Shown: positions 1 through 7,558 of the stretch, piece after piece
Layout of the letters: the number at the start of each line of letters is the position of its first letter
Numbering within the stretch: position 1 is the first letter of the stretch
Assembly (NCBI GenBank): GCA_002305615.1
Contig: DBPU01000076.1
Coordinates: forward strand, 12,996 to 22,882
DNA: 9,887 nt
Direction of reading: 5' to 3'
Origin: Verrucomicrobia bacterium UBA1412
GTDB taxonomy: Bacteria; Verrucomicrobiota; Verrucomicrobiia; Limisphaerales; UBA1412
Translations under genes and position numbers: made by a program
The notes under the pieces: generated by a model
Databases searched by the model: none
Told to the model about the DNA's origin: nothing
What the model saw: the letters and a program-made list of their open reading frames with translations, nothing else

Positions 1-123
1 TCTGCCGGCGTTGTAGGCCAGAAAGGTTTGATCAATAAGGTCCGCGACACTCACATTTTCCTGAATGCCATTAGGATTCAGGCGCGGAAATTTTTTCAGA
101 TGCTTGCAAGCTTTCTCTTCCAT
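1..123 (-). CDS. Deoxyhypusine-synthase-family protein, N-terminal fragment
   Basis: Only the first 41 codons are in the window; the gene continues past the left edge. The ATG at 123 is the first start after an in-frame TAA about four codons upstream. The ribosome-binding site is weak: only an A-rich AAAGAA precedes the ATG. The fragment contains VSVADLIDQTFLAYNAGR (about residues 24-41). From memory this resembles the N-terminal segment of bacterial deoxyhypusine-synthase-like proteins, which usually continue into a conserved LREAC stretch and then an NAD-binding domain. True deoxyhypusine synthases move the aminobutyl group of spermidine to a lysine on eIF5A. Bacteria lack eIF5A, and characterised bacterial relatives include homospermidine synthases and carboxyspermidine-related enzymes, so the substrate here is open. 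The catalytic lysine and NAD site lie outside the window. The call rests on one short motif, so an unrelated protein is possible. Confidence 0.55.
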   Translation of the reverse strand, partial: MEEKACKHLKKFPRLNPNGIQENVSVADLIDQTFLAYNAGR

Positions 124-143
124 ATCAATTCTTTATTAGCGCA

Positions 144-155
144 CACGGTACCGTG
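144..155. promoter_or_regulatory. Perfect 12-bp palindrome upstream of the deoxyhypusine-synthase-like gene
   Basis: The sequence CACGGTACCGTG is a perfect inverted repeat centred on a KpnI-type GGTACC core. It lies 20 bp upstream of the start codon at 123, between the candidate promoter and the gene, and is directly followed by a run of seven C (156-162). The position suits an operator for a dimeric repressor or a small 5'-leader hairpin. No known regulator is assigned; this is inference from symmetry and position only. Confidence 0.3.
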
Positions 156-162
156 CCCCCCC

Positions 163-189
163 ATCATAGTGATTCTATGGATAATTCAA
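163..189 (-). promoter_or_regulatory. Candidate sigma-70 promoter for the deoxyhypusine-synthase-like gene
   Basis: Read on the minus strand, TTGAAT (189-184) is followed after 15 bp by TATGAT (168-163). Both hexamers are close to the -35 and -10 consensus, but the spacer is shorter than the usual 16-18 bp. The position, between the terminator of the upstream gene and the start codon at 123, fits a separate transcription unit. Confidence 0.3.
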
Positions 190-242
190 CACTATTTTGT
201 GTGAAGTATGTCGAAAAGGTCCTTCTAAGTCCAAGTCGGCGA

Positions 243-276
243 AAGAAAAAGGATGCTCTACAGAGGTAAAGCACCC
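243..276 (-). terminator. Rho-independent terminator after the Tat sugar isomerase gene
   Basis: On the minus strand an 11-bp stem (GGGTGCTTTAC with GTAGAGCATCC, bases 276-266 and 261-251) closes a CTCT loop and is followed by TTTTTCTT. Two positions are G-U wobbles in the minus-strand RNA but A-C mismatches on the plus strand, so the element works in the minus direction only. It begins 34 bp downstream of the stop codon at 311 and separates this gene from the deoxyhypusine-synthase-like gene. Confidence 0.85.
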
Positions 277-310
277 TTATTTTCCATTCAACCTCTTACG
301 GGGGAGAAAA

Positions 311-1156
311 TCAGAGGTACTTCAAAATGGCGTTGAAATAGCCGGTGGTTTCCGCAAGGCCGGGCAGGACATCGGTCATATCTTTCTCGTACTCCACGCT
401 GCAGACGCCGGTGTAATTGTTTTTGGCGATTGCGGCGAAGAACGGGCGGAAATCGATAATACCGCGGCCGGCCTCAATGCAGTGGCCGCTCTTAGTTGCC
501 TGGGTGACGTCGCGGATGTGCATGTCATAGATGCGGGAGCTGTATTTCTTGTAGTCCTTAAGCAGGTTGGCACCGGTCCGGACGGTGTGGGCGATGTCGT
601 AGCAGATGCCGATGCGCGAATCGAGTTTTTCCACATGCTTCCAGACGTCGGTGGCGTCGGGGAAGAGCGGAGTGTCGGGACCGTGAATATGGATAGCGAC
701 TTTGAAGTTATACTCTTTGACGAGCTCATCCACCAGCGGAAGGAGCTCATATTTGGGGATGCCGACGATCATATCGACTCCCACGCGTTTGGCATAGGCA
801 AAGGCGTTTTTCACCTCTGCTTCGGTGTTCATGTAGATGGGGCCAACTGCGTACGGGGTGACATCGTATTTTTTGAAGAGGGCCAGGACATCGGCGATTT
901 TCGCGTCGTCGGAATTGATCGGCAGGTGGAAATCCTTGAGGGACATGTAGCGGATGTCGAGCCGCTTCATCATCTGGAGGGCGGTTTCCAGGTCATATTT
1001 CACGAAGGTGTAGCCGGCACAGCCCATGCGGAAAGGGAGCGCCTTCCGGACAGGAGCGGCTGCCTGAGCCTGCGGGCCGGCAACAAACGGGACCGAGCCC
1101 AACGCCAGGAGACTCGTGAGTCCCAGGCCCGATTTTACAAAGCAACGTCTATTCAT
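311..1156 (-). CDS. Tat-exported sugar phosphate isomerase/epimerase-like TIM-barrel protein
   Basis: This 281-residue protein belongs to the xylose-isomerase-like TIM-barrel superfamily (AP endonuclease 2 fold). These are divalent-metal enzymes that isomerise, epimerise or otherwise rework sugars. It starts with a twin-arginine signal: MNRRCFVK, a hydrophobic stretch at about residues 9-27, and an AQA-type cleavage site near residue 32. It is therefore predicted to fold in the cytoplasm and act in the periplasm or outside. Family landmarks follow: IHIHG (155-159), GICYDIAH (183-190), YDMHIRD (210-216), a glycine-rich EAGRGIIDF (228-236) and SVEYE (253-257). D187, H213 and E255 are plausible metal ligands, with H190 nearby. 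The length is usual for the family. The ATG at 1156 has no good Shine-Dalgarno sequence, but an in-frame stop lies 14 codons upstream and the Tat motif begins right after it. The substrate cannot be read from the sequence. Similar exported proteins often accompany glycoside-processing genes, but none is present here. Confidence 0.88.
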   Translation of the reverse strand: MNRRCFVKSGLGLTSLLALGSVPFVAGPQAQAAAPVRKALPFRMGCAGYTFVKYDLETALQMMKRLDIRYMSLKDFHLPINSDDAKIADVLALFKKYDVTPYAVGPIYMNTEAEVKNAFAYAKRVGVDMIVGIPKYELLPLVDELVKEYNFKVAIHIHGPDTPLFPDATDVWKHVEKLDSRIGICYDIAHTVRTGANLLKDYKKYSSRIYDMHIRDVTQATKSGHCIEAGRGIIDFRPFFAAIAKNNYTGVCSVEYEKDMTDVLPGLAETTGYFNAILKYL

Positions 1157-1376
1157 CCTATTATCTGTCAGTTTGGGGAGGAAAAGGAAAGCCGCATTTC
1201 ATCGGGTGAAGAGCGCTTTTACCGGTTCCATCCGTTTTGCATTTTCAGCCCTATCGCTCATGCACAAGGAAGCTGATGCTTCAGCGACTGGACGCGGTCC
1301 ATGCTATGCCGAGCAGGCCCGGGAAGTCAATCTTTGTTTCGGCAGGACGGCTCCGAAAATGGATTAAAAAGAGGAG
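1157..1376 (-). other. Gene-free leader and promoter region of the sugar isomerase
   Basis: No convincing protein gene lies between the macroglobulin terminator and the isomerase start. From the candidate promoter the isomerase transcript would have a leader of roughly 140 nt. Near its 5' end (1269-1285) two short hairpins are mutually exclusive: GAAGC/GCTTC with a 4-nt loop, and GCTGA/TCAGC with a 4-nt loop shifted by three bases. Two tiny reading frames (20 and 13 codons, minus strand) occur in the leader without ribosome-binding sites, and I do not call them genes. Confidence 0.5.
1301..1330 (-). promoter_or_regulatory. Candidate sigma-70 promoter for the sugar isomerase
   Basis: On the minus strand TTGACT (1330-1325) is followed after 18 bp by TAGCAT (1306-1301). 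The -35 matches five of six consensus bases and the -10 four of six. It lies between the macroglobulin terminator and the isomerase gene, where a new promoter is needed. Confidence 0.4.
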
Positions 1377-1420
1377 AAAAAAGAGACCGCAAGAGGCCTC
1401 TTTAAAAGCCTCCTGCGGTC
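1375..1420 (-). terminator. Rho-independent terminator after the alpha-2-macroglobulin gene
   Basis: On the minus strand a 13-bp stem (1420-1408 with 1397-1385, arms GACCGCAGGAGGC and GCCTCTTGCGGTC) closes a 10-nt loop and runs into TCTTTTTTCTCC. One internal pair is a G-U wobble in the minus RNA and an A-C mismatch on the other strand, which marks the direction. It starts 14 bp after the stop codon at 1434. Confidence 0.92.
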
Positions 1421-1433
1421 AATCTACGAGAGG

Positions 1434-4400
1434 TTATTCCTGGTCTTCTATAACGATATGCGACTCATCGCTATTGCAGCGGAGCTCGGGCACGTACATG
1501 GCGCCGCCCATGACAGGGAGTGCATGGAATTGGCCCGGGATTTCTGCCCGGCATTCATAGCGGAGTTCCCAGAGACCTTGCGGAAGTTGATCCAGGAAAG
1601 AGGCGATCTTGCGGTCGCGCTGCTCCTGATAAACCCACTGAGTGCGGCCCGTGTAATCCTCATCGTTCGAGACGGGTGAGGGGAGGTTCCGGCGCCAGAG
1701 AGGAACTATCGGCTGAGCCGAATTATCTTTGAGGCCGGACTCGGTTTCCAGAGTGGTTGCCGCGCGCTTCTTAATTCCCAGCGTGCTGAGCTCTCGTGCG
1801 AAGAGAGGAGCGCCGCTCTTGAGCTGCTCGGATTCGAAGCCGGCAGGTTTCATGTCTTCAAAGAGGAGATACTCGTAGTTGTTTTTGGCGTCGAGCGTCA
1901 GGACCACTTCGATGCGGTCGCCGGAGCGGACCATATCGCCCTGCTTGAGGAGCGTTTTGCGTATTGAAGGCCCTTTGAGCAGGGTGGGGATTTTCTCCAA
2001 TCTGTAGTACTGGCGGCGAACGAAGATTTCATTGCCTGCTGCGGGAATCGGGTCCTCGAGGCTGAAATATTTCGTATTTACGGAGAAATAAAGCGGCGCA
2101 TCGCCTGCAATGCGGGTGAGCTTGATTTCGTTATTGCCGTCATGGAGCAGGGCGGGGTCTACCCAGAGATTGCATTTGCCGGTGAGGAGCTCTGAGAGGC
2201 TCAGCTTGCGGCTATCTACGGGAGAACCGTTGACATCGAGGGCGTACTCGATTTCGGAGATATTTTCCCGGGATACTTTGATGAAATCGGTGAGCGCCAA
2301 AAGAGTGATGGCGGTATCGCGGGTGTTATTCCATTGAGTGCCGCGCCGATTTTTGATGAGCCAATTTGCGGCGGGTTGAATGAGCTCGTTCTTGGGCTCA
2401 GCGCGGACGAGTGCCGCCAGGATAAAGGCGGTGGATTCAACATCGCCATCGGACCAGCGCCAGCCAAAGCGGCTTCCACCCCAGTGGGCCGTGGTTAAAT
2501 CCAGGGCCGAGGGCTGATCGGTATCGCTCTGGCGGAAGAGGAGCGTCTGATCTGGGGTGTTATCCCGAATGACGCCGTTTTCCAGATTGCGCACCAGGAC
2601 AGCGGCTTTATCCGTAAAGCCCAAATTGAGGGCTGAGAGAGTGAGCAGTGCCCGGGTGTAGGGGTTCAGCCTTTCTCGGTTTTCATAGAGATTATTGAAG
2701 GCCGTGAGGCGATGCTCAGGCTGATTTTTCTCTGAGGCCGTGGCGGTACTCAGGGCATGAAGCATCCAGGCTTGAGAATCGAGCTGATCACGGTATTTAA
2801 CCAGATTTTCATCGAGCCACTGAACGGCTTTTTCCATGGGAGCGCTCTGGATATCGATTCCTGCTGATTGAGCCAGAGCCAGACCCCAGAGGACATAGGC
2901 CGTCATGTAGGCATCCGAGCTGCTGTCTTTCCACCAGCCCCAGCCGCCATCGCCCTGCTGGCTTTCGTATAGAACGCTCAGGGATTTTTGAGTGATTTCA
3001 TCAAGCTGTGAAAGAGGTTTGCGGTCTCCCGCTTTGGGCGCCTGAATATTGGGATCGCGGCCTCCGAAAAGGCGGGTCTCAATCTCTTCGGGTTTCAAAC
3101 CCAGTTCGCCCAGGGTGCGTGCGACGATCACGGCAGGCAGGAAGCGGCTCATCGTCTGCTCCGTGCATCCGTAAGGATAATCAAAGAGATAGGGCAGAGC
3201 ATCAAGCATGGTCGCGGCCAGGCTGGGTGTGAGCTGAATCTCCATAGAGGTCGATCTCCGTTCCTTGGGGAGATTGACGCTGATCAGGGCCTGGCCTTTA
3301 GAGAGCTTGCCGGAGCGCGAGATCCATTTTTCAATCCCGTGTTCATAGACGGGGTAGGTTTTCTCCATGGCATCGGCGTAGAGTTCAGAGCGTGCCATGA
3401 CTTTGATTTTAACCTCGCCGGGAGTCAGTGCAGAAACGTTCCAATCAACCCGTTTTTCGCCGTGAGCGGGAATTTGAACCGAGATTTCCGGGTTATCCAG
3501 GATTTTGAGAATATCGCTTGAATCGGTGCTCAGAGAGGCGGTCAGGGTGAGATCCTCCTCGCTGTTGTTATTGAGGAGAGCGGAGAGGGTGACCTTATCT
3601 TTTGACGTAAAGAAGCGCGGTGCCTGCAGGCGTGCCATGAGAGGCTGGCGGACTTTGACCTCGGCTCTTTCGATACCGAACTGGTTCGTGCGCGAATGGG
3701 CTCGAGCGGTGATGCGCCACTGGGTGAGGTTATCGGGATAATGGATTTCGGCCTCGGCATTGCCCTGGGCATCGGTTTGAATCAGAGGCAGCCAGAGAAT
3801 GGTGGAGCGGAAATCGGTTCGGACTCTCACTTGGGTTTCGTCGATCAGAGCGCCTGCATCTTCTTTCATGGAGAGGGCCTGATCGCTCTCTGCCATCTCG
3901 AGTCCGAAGGAATTCATGTTCCATGCCGTCCGTCCTCTACTCATCGGCGGAGCGGCTGCCGGCATAGCTCTGCCGCCCATAGCCATACCCTTTTCTCCCC
4001 CGAGAGAGACACCTGCCTTAGCTGTGGCTTTGGCGAAATATTCCTCAGGTTTTGCTGCGACATCAAAAACAGCTTCTTCCGAATAGAGCATCTCCTCACC
4101 CTCAACTGTGGAAGCATCTTTGCTCTTTTCTTCTTTGTGCAGGAGTTTGGTCAAGGGACGCCAGAGCGAGTGATCGGTCCTCACGGCTTTGTAACGGAGC
4201 TCTCCGAAGAAAAACTTACGGGGGTCCGGCGCATATTCCTGCTGGATGCTGTAAACCGATTCATCGGTCACACCGAGGGCGACCTCTGTGCTGAGAGGAT
4301 TGCCGTCGCCGTCCAGAGTCCGGATTTTAACTTTGGCGGTATCCTGGGGCTTTTGACTTTGGACGTCGGGAGTCACCTGGACTTGGATGTAATTTTTCTC

Positions 4401-7400
4401 GGGAGGGACGATAATCTGGGTCTCATTCTGGAAGAGCTGAGAATCGGCCATCATCGCGGCGCTGAGCCAGACATTCGGGGTGTAAGCATCGGTAATAGGC
4501 AGCTCAATCAGTTTGGCGTCGCCGGTGATATGAATGACCTCGGTATAGAGGATGCGGTCGGCTTCCACGGTGAAGAGGGCGTGGCGGCCGGGAATATCGG
4601 TCTGAACCAGAATGGGCATGGTGCGGCCCAGACGTGCGGTATCCTGATCGAGAACCAGCGTAATGCCCTGATTGCGGATGCCCACGGTGCGGGTGTTTTT
4701 ATCTGCGGACCAGAGGAGAGTTTCGGTCTTGACGGGCATCCAGGGAATTTTTTCGCCATTGGCGAGAAGGAGGAAATCGTCACTGGCCCAGGAGACCTGA
4801 TAGCAGCCGGCTTTCTCTATTTTGAATCTGAGTTTGGCTTTGCCATCCTCTGCGGTTGAGATTTTTTCAGAAAGGATATTTTCAAACCGATAGCCTTGTG
4901 TATGGATATGCCACGGTTTCTGGCCGGGCTCCTGCGCAGGCGGGAAGTTCCCTCGGCCCAGCTGAGTCTTCAAGTTTTCCAATTCATCACCTTCTACGAG
5001 TTTTCCGGAAGGATTGAGCCATTTCTCGATCCAGAGTTTACGCTTCACTTCAATGCGGCCTTCGATCTTTTGTGGATTGCCGTTTGCATCCTGAGTCTGA
5101 ACCAGGATTTCGGCGGTGTCGCCCGGGAAGAAGATATTCTTTTGGGGTTCGAGTTTGGCGTAGTAGCTTTGGCGGGTAACCTTGACCGAGCCCTGGGACT
5201 GGATTTGCCTTCTGGAGGCATCGGTTACGCGGGCTTCGATGACATATTCCAAATCCGTTGTGGCCTGGCGGGGTGTATCAATGACGATTTTGGCTTCGCC
5301 GGAGGCATCGGTTTTCAAGGTTTCAGTTTTGACGACCTCTCCCGGGTTATACCGCCAATTGTAGTTGAAAGATTGATCCATCGCCTCGTAGAGCCAGGGG
5401 TATTCTCTCTTTTTGGGCCAGGAGTGATGATACTCTTTTTGGCGGACTTCTACTTCCACATCGGCATTGGCGACGGGGCCGCCGAAAAAGAATTCAGCTT
5501 TGATGGTGGCCTGGACCTGGTCGCCGACGCGGTAACTTTTGGGCGAATCTGAGTCGGCGGAATCCGTGGAGACGGTGACCTTGAATTCGGGCAGCTTATA
5601 CTCCTCCAGACGGAAGAGCTGAGCTGAACCGATCACCTTATCGGTGTTTTCCTGAAGGAAAAGGAGGGAGTACTCGCCCAATGTCATTTCGGGAGTGACC
5701 TCCAGCGAGGCGGCTGCTGAGCCGAAATCGTTGAGCTGAAGGGTTTCTTCCTTAACCTTGTTGCCTTTGGGGTCGCTGATGCGATAGGTGAGCCGGGTGC
5801 CGGCAGGAGTCGTCATCTGATCGGCAGAATGAGCGCGGACGATGAGTTTCCACTCTACTTTCTCTCCCGGGCGATAGGCAGGCCGATCTGTAAAAGTGTA
5901 GAAGCTCAAACGGCTGCCTTCATTCAGAGATGCTCTCTGTAGCATGGGAAAAAGAATAGCCGACTGATCGCCCTTAACTGCGCTGAGGACGCCATAGAAG
6001 TAATTATTGTCGCTAACGGGGATATCTAATTTGGCCAATCCCTGTGAGTCGGTTTGTGCGCTAGTGGAGTAGGGGATCCACTCGTTATCTTTCTTGGATT
6101 GCAGGGTGAGTTTGATCTGCGCGTCGGCTATGGGCTCACCCGTGAGCGCATTGCAGACAAAAGCCAAATCCTCTCCATGCGGTGAGTTTTTGAAAATGAT
6201 GCCCGTATCGGTGACCAGGAGCAGGTCGCGTGTGGTACGATTGCCGCCGGCGGCTTCCAGGAGATAAGCGCCCTTGGGAAGATCGGTTTGCAAGGTGATA
6301 TTGGTGTGAACCTCGGTGTGGTCGCCGGGAGCGGTGCCCGTCAGGGAAGTCTGATAAAAAGGAGTTTTGCCGGAGGTCTGAATCTGTTCGACGAACGTAT
6401 GCAGCCTCAGATGTTTTTTGTAAGGTAGAGCGCAATCCCTGTTCAGGTCAATCGGGTAGAGAGCCAGATCCATTTTTTCGGTATTCCGATAGACGAGGGA
6501 GAATTCTATTTCACTGCCCGGGAGGAAGAAGTAGTTCACATAAACATTGAGGGTTGTTTCGGTAATCCTCTTGATGGCGTTTTGCGCCTGCTCGTAATAG
6601 GGAGACTCCTCTTTGGTGAAGCTCTGTAACAGTTTTTTGTAAACCTGAAGGGCTTTTTCGTAATCGGGCTTGTAGGTGTAACGGCCTTCGGAAATCCAGA
6701 CGAGTTTTCCCATGTTTTCCAGCCATTCCCCGTATTCGAAGAGGGCCATGTCGTACCAGGGGGTTGTTTTTTCAGACTCCAGTGCCTTCTGATATTCCTG
6801 GTTTGTCAGAAAATGGGTGTCGGGTTCGAATGAGCGGTTCCGGTAAGAGGTGGCCAGGAGGATGCGAATGCGGGCTTCTTCGCCTCTGGTGCGGGCGATT
6901 TTGATGGCGTTCTGGAGAATATTTTCGGGAACAACACCTTGATTGCGAACGAAATAGGGAACACCTGAGCCGGGGTTGAAAGAGAGGTATTTCCAGACGA
7001 TCTGGATATATTTATCCTGGGCCCGTTCGAGCTCCGTGCTGCCGGCCCAGTAATCCAGTGCGGCCAAGTAATATACCCAGGCCTGTTGATACTGGTCGTA
7101 GGGAAGCCAGATGTTTTGCACCAGATAGGAATCCCCGAGGCACTCGTTAATTTCGGCCCAAAAATTGTTTTTGGGAGGCGTGGGGGCATCGGGTGAAGGG
7201 GGCTCAATAAGCTTTCTCAAGGCAGCTCGGGCGTTTTCCAGCTCCTTGTTATCCCTGTCTTCGTTGCTGAGAAGGTTAAAGAGGCGGCTGGCTATTTTTC
7301 GGAATTGAATCCACTCTGCCTCTTCGGGCTTGAGACCTTCAGTGCTGATCTGGGCATAAAGGCGCTCGGCCTGAGCCCAGGATTTTTCGGCATAAGCAGC

Positions 7401-7517
7401 TTCTGCCTGTTCAATCTGTTTTTCCGGAGCGCTTTGAGCCCGGGCCTGCGGATTGAATGCGAATAAAAGAATGGCAAAGAAAATACCGACGGATATGATC
7501 GCAATCTGCTTTTTCAT
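1434..7517 (-). CDS. Bacterial alpha-2-macroglobulin family protein with intact thioester
   Basis: This 2027-residue protein is a large protease-inhibitor-like macroglobulin (COG2373 type). Such proteins offer a bait segment; cleavage triggers a shape change and a reactive Cys-Gln thioester traps the protease. Residues 1-28 are a Sec signal (MKKQ, hydrophobic core, ARA or AQS cleavage region) with no lipobox cysteine, so it is predicted to be soluble rather than a lipoprotein like E. coli YfhM. About 30-330 is helical and TPR-like. An MG2-type motif, TDRPAYRPGE, sits at 543-552, with further beta-sandwich domains to about 1120. A Met/Ala/Gly-rich, bait-like stretch lies near 1120-1225. The A2M/MG7 domain begins around VRVRTDFRSTILWLP (1230 on). 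The thioester motif GCTEQ has Cys1451 and Gln1454, inside a helical thioester domain (about 1435-1740) that includes DGGWGWW near 1518. The C-terminus has a PAGFE-like macroglobulin module. The start has a good AGGAGAG site five bases upstream. No pbpC, the frequent neighbour of such genes, is present. The reading frame is intact throughout. Confidence 0.95.
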   Translation of the reverse strand: MKKQIAIISVGIFFAILLFAFNPQARAQSAPEKQIEQAEAAYAEKSWAQAERLYAQISTEGLKPEEAEWIQFRKIASRLFNLLSNEDRDNKELENARAALRKLIEPPSPDAPTPPKNNFWAEINECLGDSYLVQNIWLPYDQYQQAWVYYLAALDYWAGSTELERAQDKYIQIVWKYLSFNPGSGVPYFVRNQGVVPENILQNAIKIARTRGEEARIRILLATSYRNRSFEPDTHFLTNQEYQKALESEKTTPWYDMALFEYGEWLENMGKLVWISEGRYTYKPDYEKALQVYKKLLQSFTKEESPYYEQAQNAIKRITETTLNVYVNYFFLPGSEIEFSLVYRNTEKMDLALYPIDLNRDCALPYKKHLRLHTFVEQIQTSGKTPFYQTSLTGTAPGDHTEVHTNITLQTDLPKGAYLLEAAGGNRTTRDLLLVTDTGIIFKNSPHGEDLAFVCNALTGEPIADAQIKLTLQSKKDNEWIPYSTSAQTDSQGLAKLDIPVSDNNYFYGVLSAVKGDQSAILFPMLQRASLNEGSRLSFYTFTDRPAYRPGEKVEWKLIVRAHSADQMTTPAGTRLTYRISDPKGNKVKEETLQLNDFGSAAASLEVTPEMTLGEYSLLFLQENTDKVIGSAQLFRLEEYKLPEFKVTVSTDSADSDSPKSYRVGDQVQATIKAEFFFGGPVANADVEVEVRQKEYHHSWPKKREYPWLYEAMDQSFNYNWRYNPGEVVKTETLKTDASGEAKIVIDTPRQATTDLEYVIEARVTDASRRQIQSQGSVKVTRQSYYAKLEPQKNIFFPGDTAEILVQTQDANGNPQKIEGRIEVKRKLWIEKWLNPSGKLVEGDELENLKTQLGRGNFPPAQEPGQKPWHIHTQGYRFENILSEKISTAEDGKAKLRFKIEKAGCYQVSWASDDFLLLANGEKIPWMPVKTETLLWSADKNTRTVGIRNQGITLVLDQDTARLGRTMPILVQTDIPGRHALFTVEADRILYTEVIHITGDAKLIELPITDAYTPNVWLSAAMMADSQLFQNETQIIVPPEKNYIQVQVTPDVQSQKPQDTAKVKIRTLDGDGNPLSTEVALGVTDESVYSIQQEYAPDPRKFFFGELRYKAVRTDHSLWRPLTKLLHKEEKSKDASTVEGEEMLYSEEAVFDVAAKPEEYFAKATAKAGVSLGGEKGMAMGGRAMPAAAPPMSRGRTAWNMNSFGLEMAESDQALSMKEDAGALIDETQVRVRTDFRSTILWLPLIQTDAQGNAEAEIHYPDNLTQWRITARAHSRTNQFGIERAEVKVRQPLMARLQAPRFFTSKDKVTLSALLNNNSEEDLTLTASLSTDSSDILKILDNPEISVQIPAHGEKRVDWNVSALTPGEVKIKVMARSELYADAMEKTYPVYEHGIEKWISRSGKLSKGQALISVNLPKERRSTSMEIQLTPSLAATMLDALPYLFDYPYGCTEQTMSRFLPAVIVARTLGELGLKPEEIETRLFGGRDPNIQAPKAGDRKPLSQLDEITQKSLSVLYESQQGDGGWGWWKDSSSDAYMTAYVLWGLALAQSAGIDIQSAPMEKAVQWLDENLVKYRDQLDSQAWMLHALSTATASEKNQPEHRLTAFNNLYENRERLNPYTRALLTLSALNLGFTDKAAVLVRNLENGVIRDNTPDQTLLFRQSDTDQPSALDLTTAHWGGSRFGWRWSDGDVESTAFILAALVRAEPKNELIQPAANWLIKNRRGTQWNNTRDTAITLLALTDFIKVSRENISEIEYALDVNGSPVDSRKLSLSELLTGKCNLWVDPALLHDGNNEIKLTRIAGDAPLYFSVNTKYFSLEDPIPAAGNEIFVRRQYYRLEKIPTLLKGPSIRKTLLKQGDMVRSGDRIEVVLTLDAKNNYEYLLFEDMKPAGFESEQLKSGAPLFARELSTLGIKKRAATTLETESGLKDNSAQPIVPLWRRNLPSPVSNDEDYTGRTQWVYQEQRDRKIASFLDQLPQGLWELRYECRAEIPGQFHALPVMGGAMYVPELRCNSDESHIVIEDQE

Positions 7518-7520
7518 AGA

Positions 7521-7527
7521 CTCTCCT
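7521..7527 (-). promoter_or_regulatory. Shine-Dalgarno site of the alpha-2-macroglobulin gene
   Basis: The minus-strand sequence AGGAGAG ends three bases before the ATG at 7517, with the AGGAG core five bases away. It is the clearest ribosome-binding site in the window and fixes this start, which also gives a proper signal peptide. Confidence 0.8.
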
Positions 7528-7543
7528 ATCTCTCTCTAAAAAG

Positions 7544-7557
7544 TGAACACACGTTCG
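7544..7557. promoter_or_regulatory. LexA-like palindrome (GAAC-N4-GTTC) in the divergent intergenic region
   Basis: The sequence GAACACACGTTC (7545-7556) fits the Bacillus-type LexA core GAACRNRYGTTY at every position, and the right half extends to GTTCGA. It lies 27 bp upstream of the macroglobulin start and ends one base before the TTGACA box of the transporter promoter, so a bound dimer could affect both genes. The match is to a known consensus; the actual regulator is unknown because lexA is not in the window and LexA boxes vary between phyla. Confidence 0.4.
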
Positions 7558-7558
7558 A

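Noticed and set aside
1157..1260. Tiny minus-strand reading frames of 20 and 13 codons upstream of the isomerase, the first ending in a stop that overlaps the next start region
   Set aside because: Neither has a Shine-Dalgarno site, and neither has a composition suggesting a regulatory leader peptide. Such frames are expected by chance.
197..1276. A 359-codon plus-strand open frame opposite the sugar isomerase
   Set aside because: It is antisense to a clearly recognisable 281-residue Tat-signal TIM-barrel protein, crosses that gene's terminator and promoter, and its translation has no family character. Codon bias of the real gene keeps the opposite frame open.
3696..4859. A 387-codon plus-strand open frame within the macroglobulin gene
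   Set aside because: It is antisense to the MG-domain and bait region of an intact 2027-residue protein, with no ribosome-binding site or recognisable domain. The same applies to the 218-codon frame at 4896-5552.
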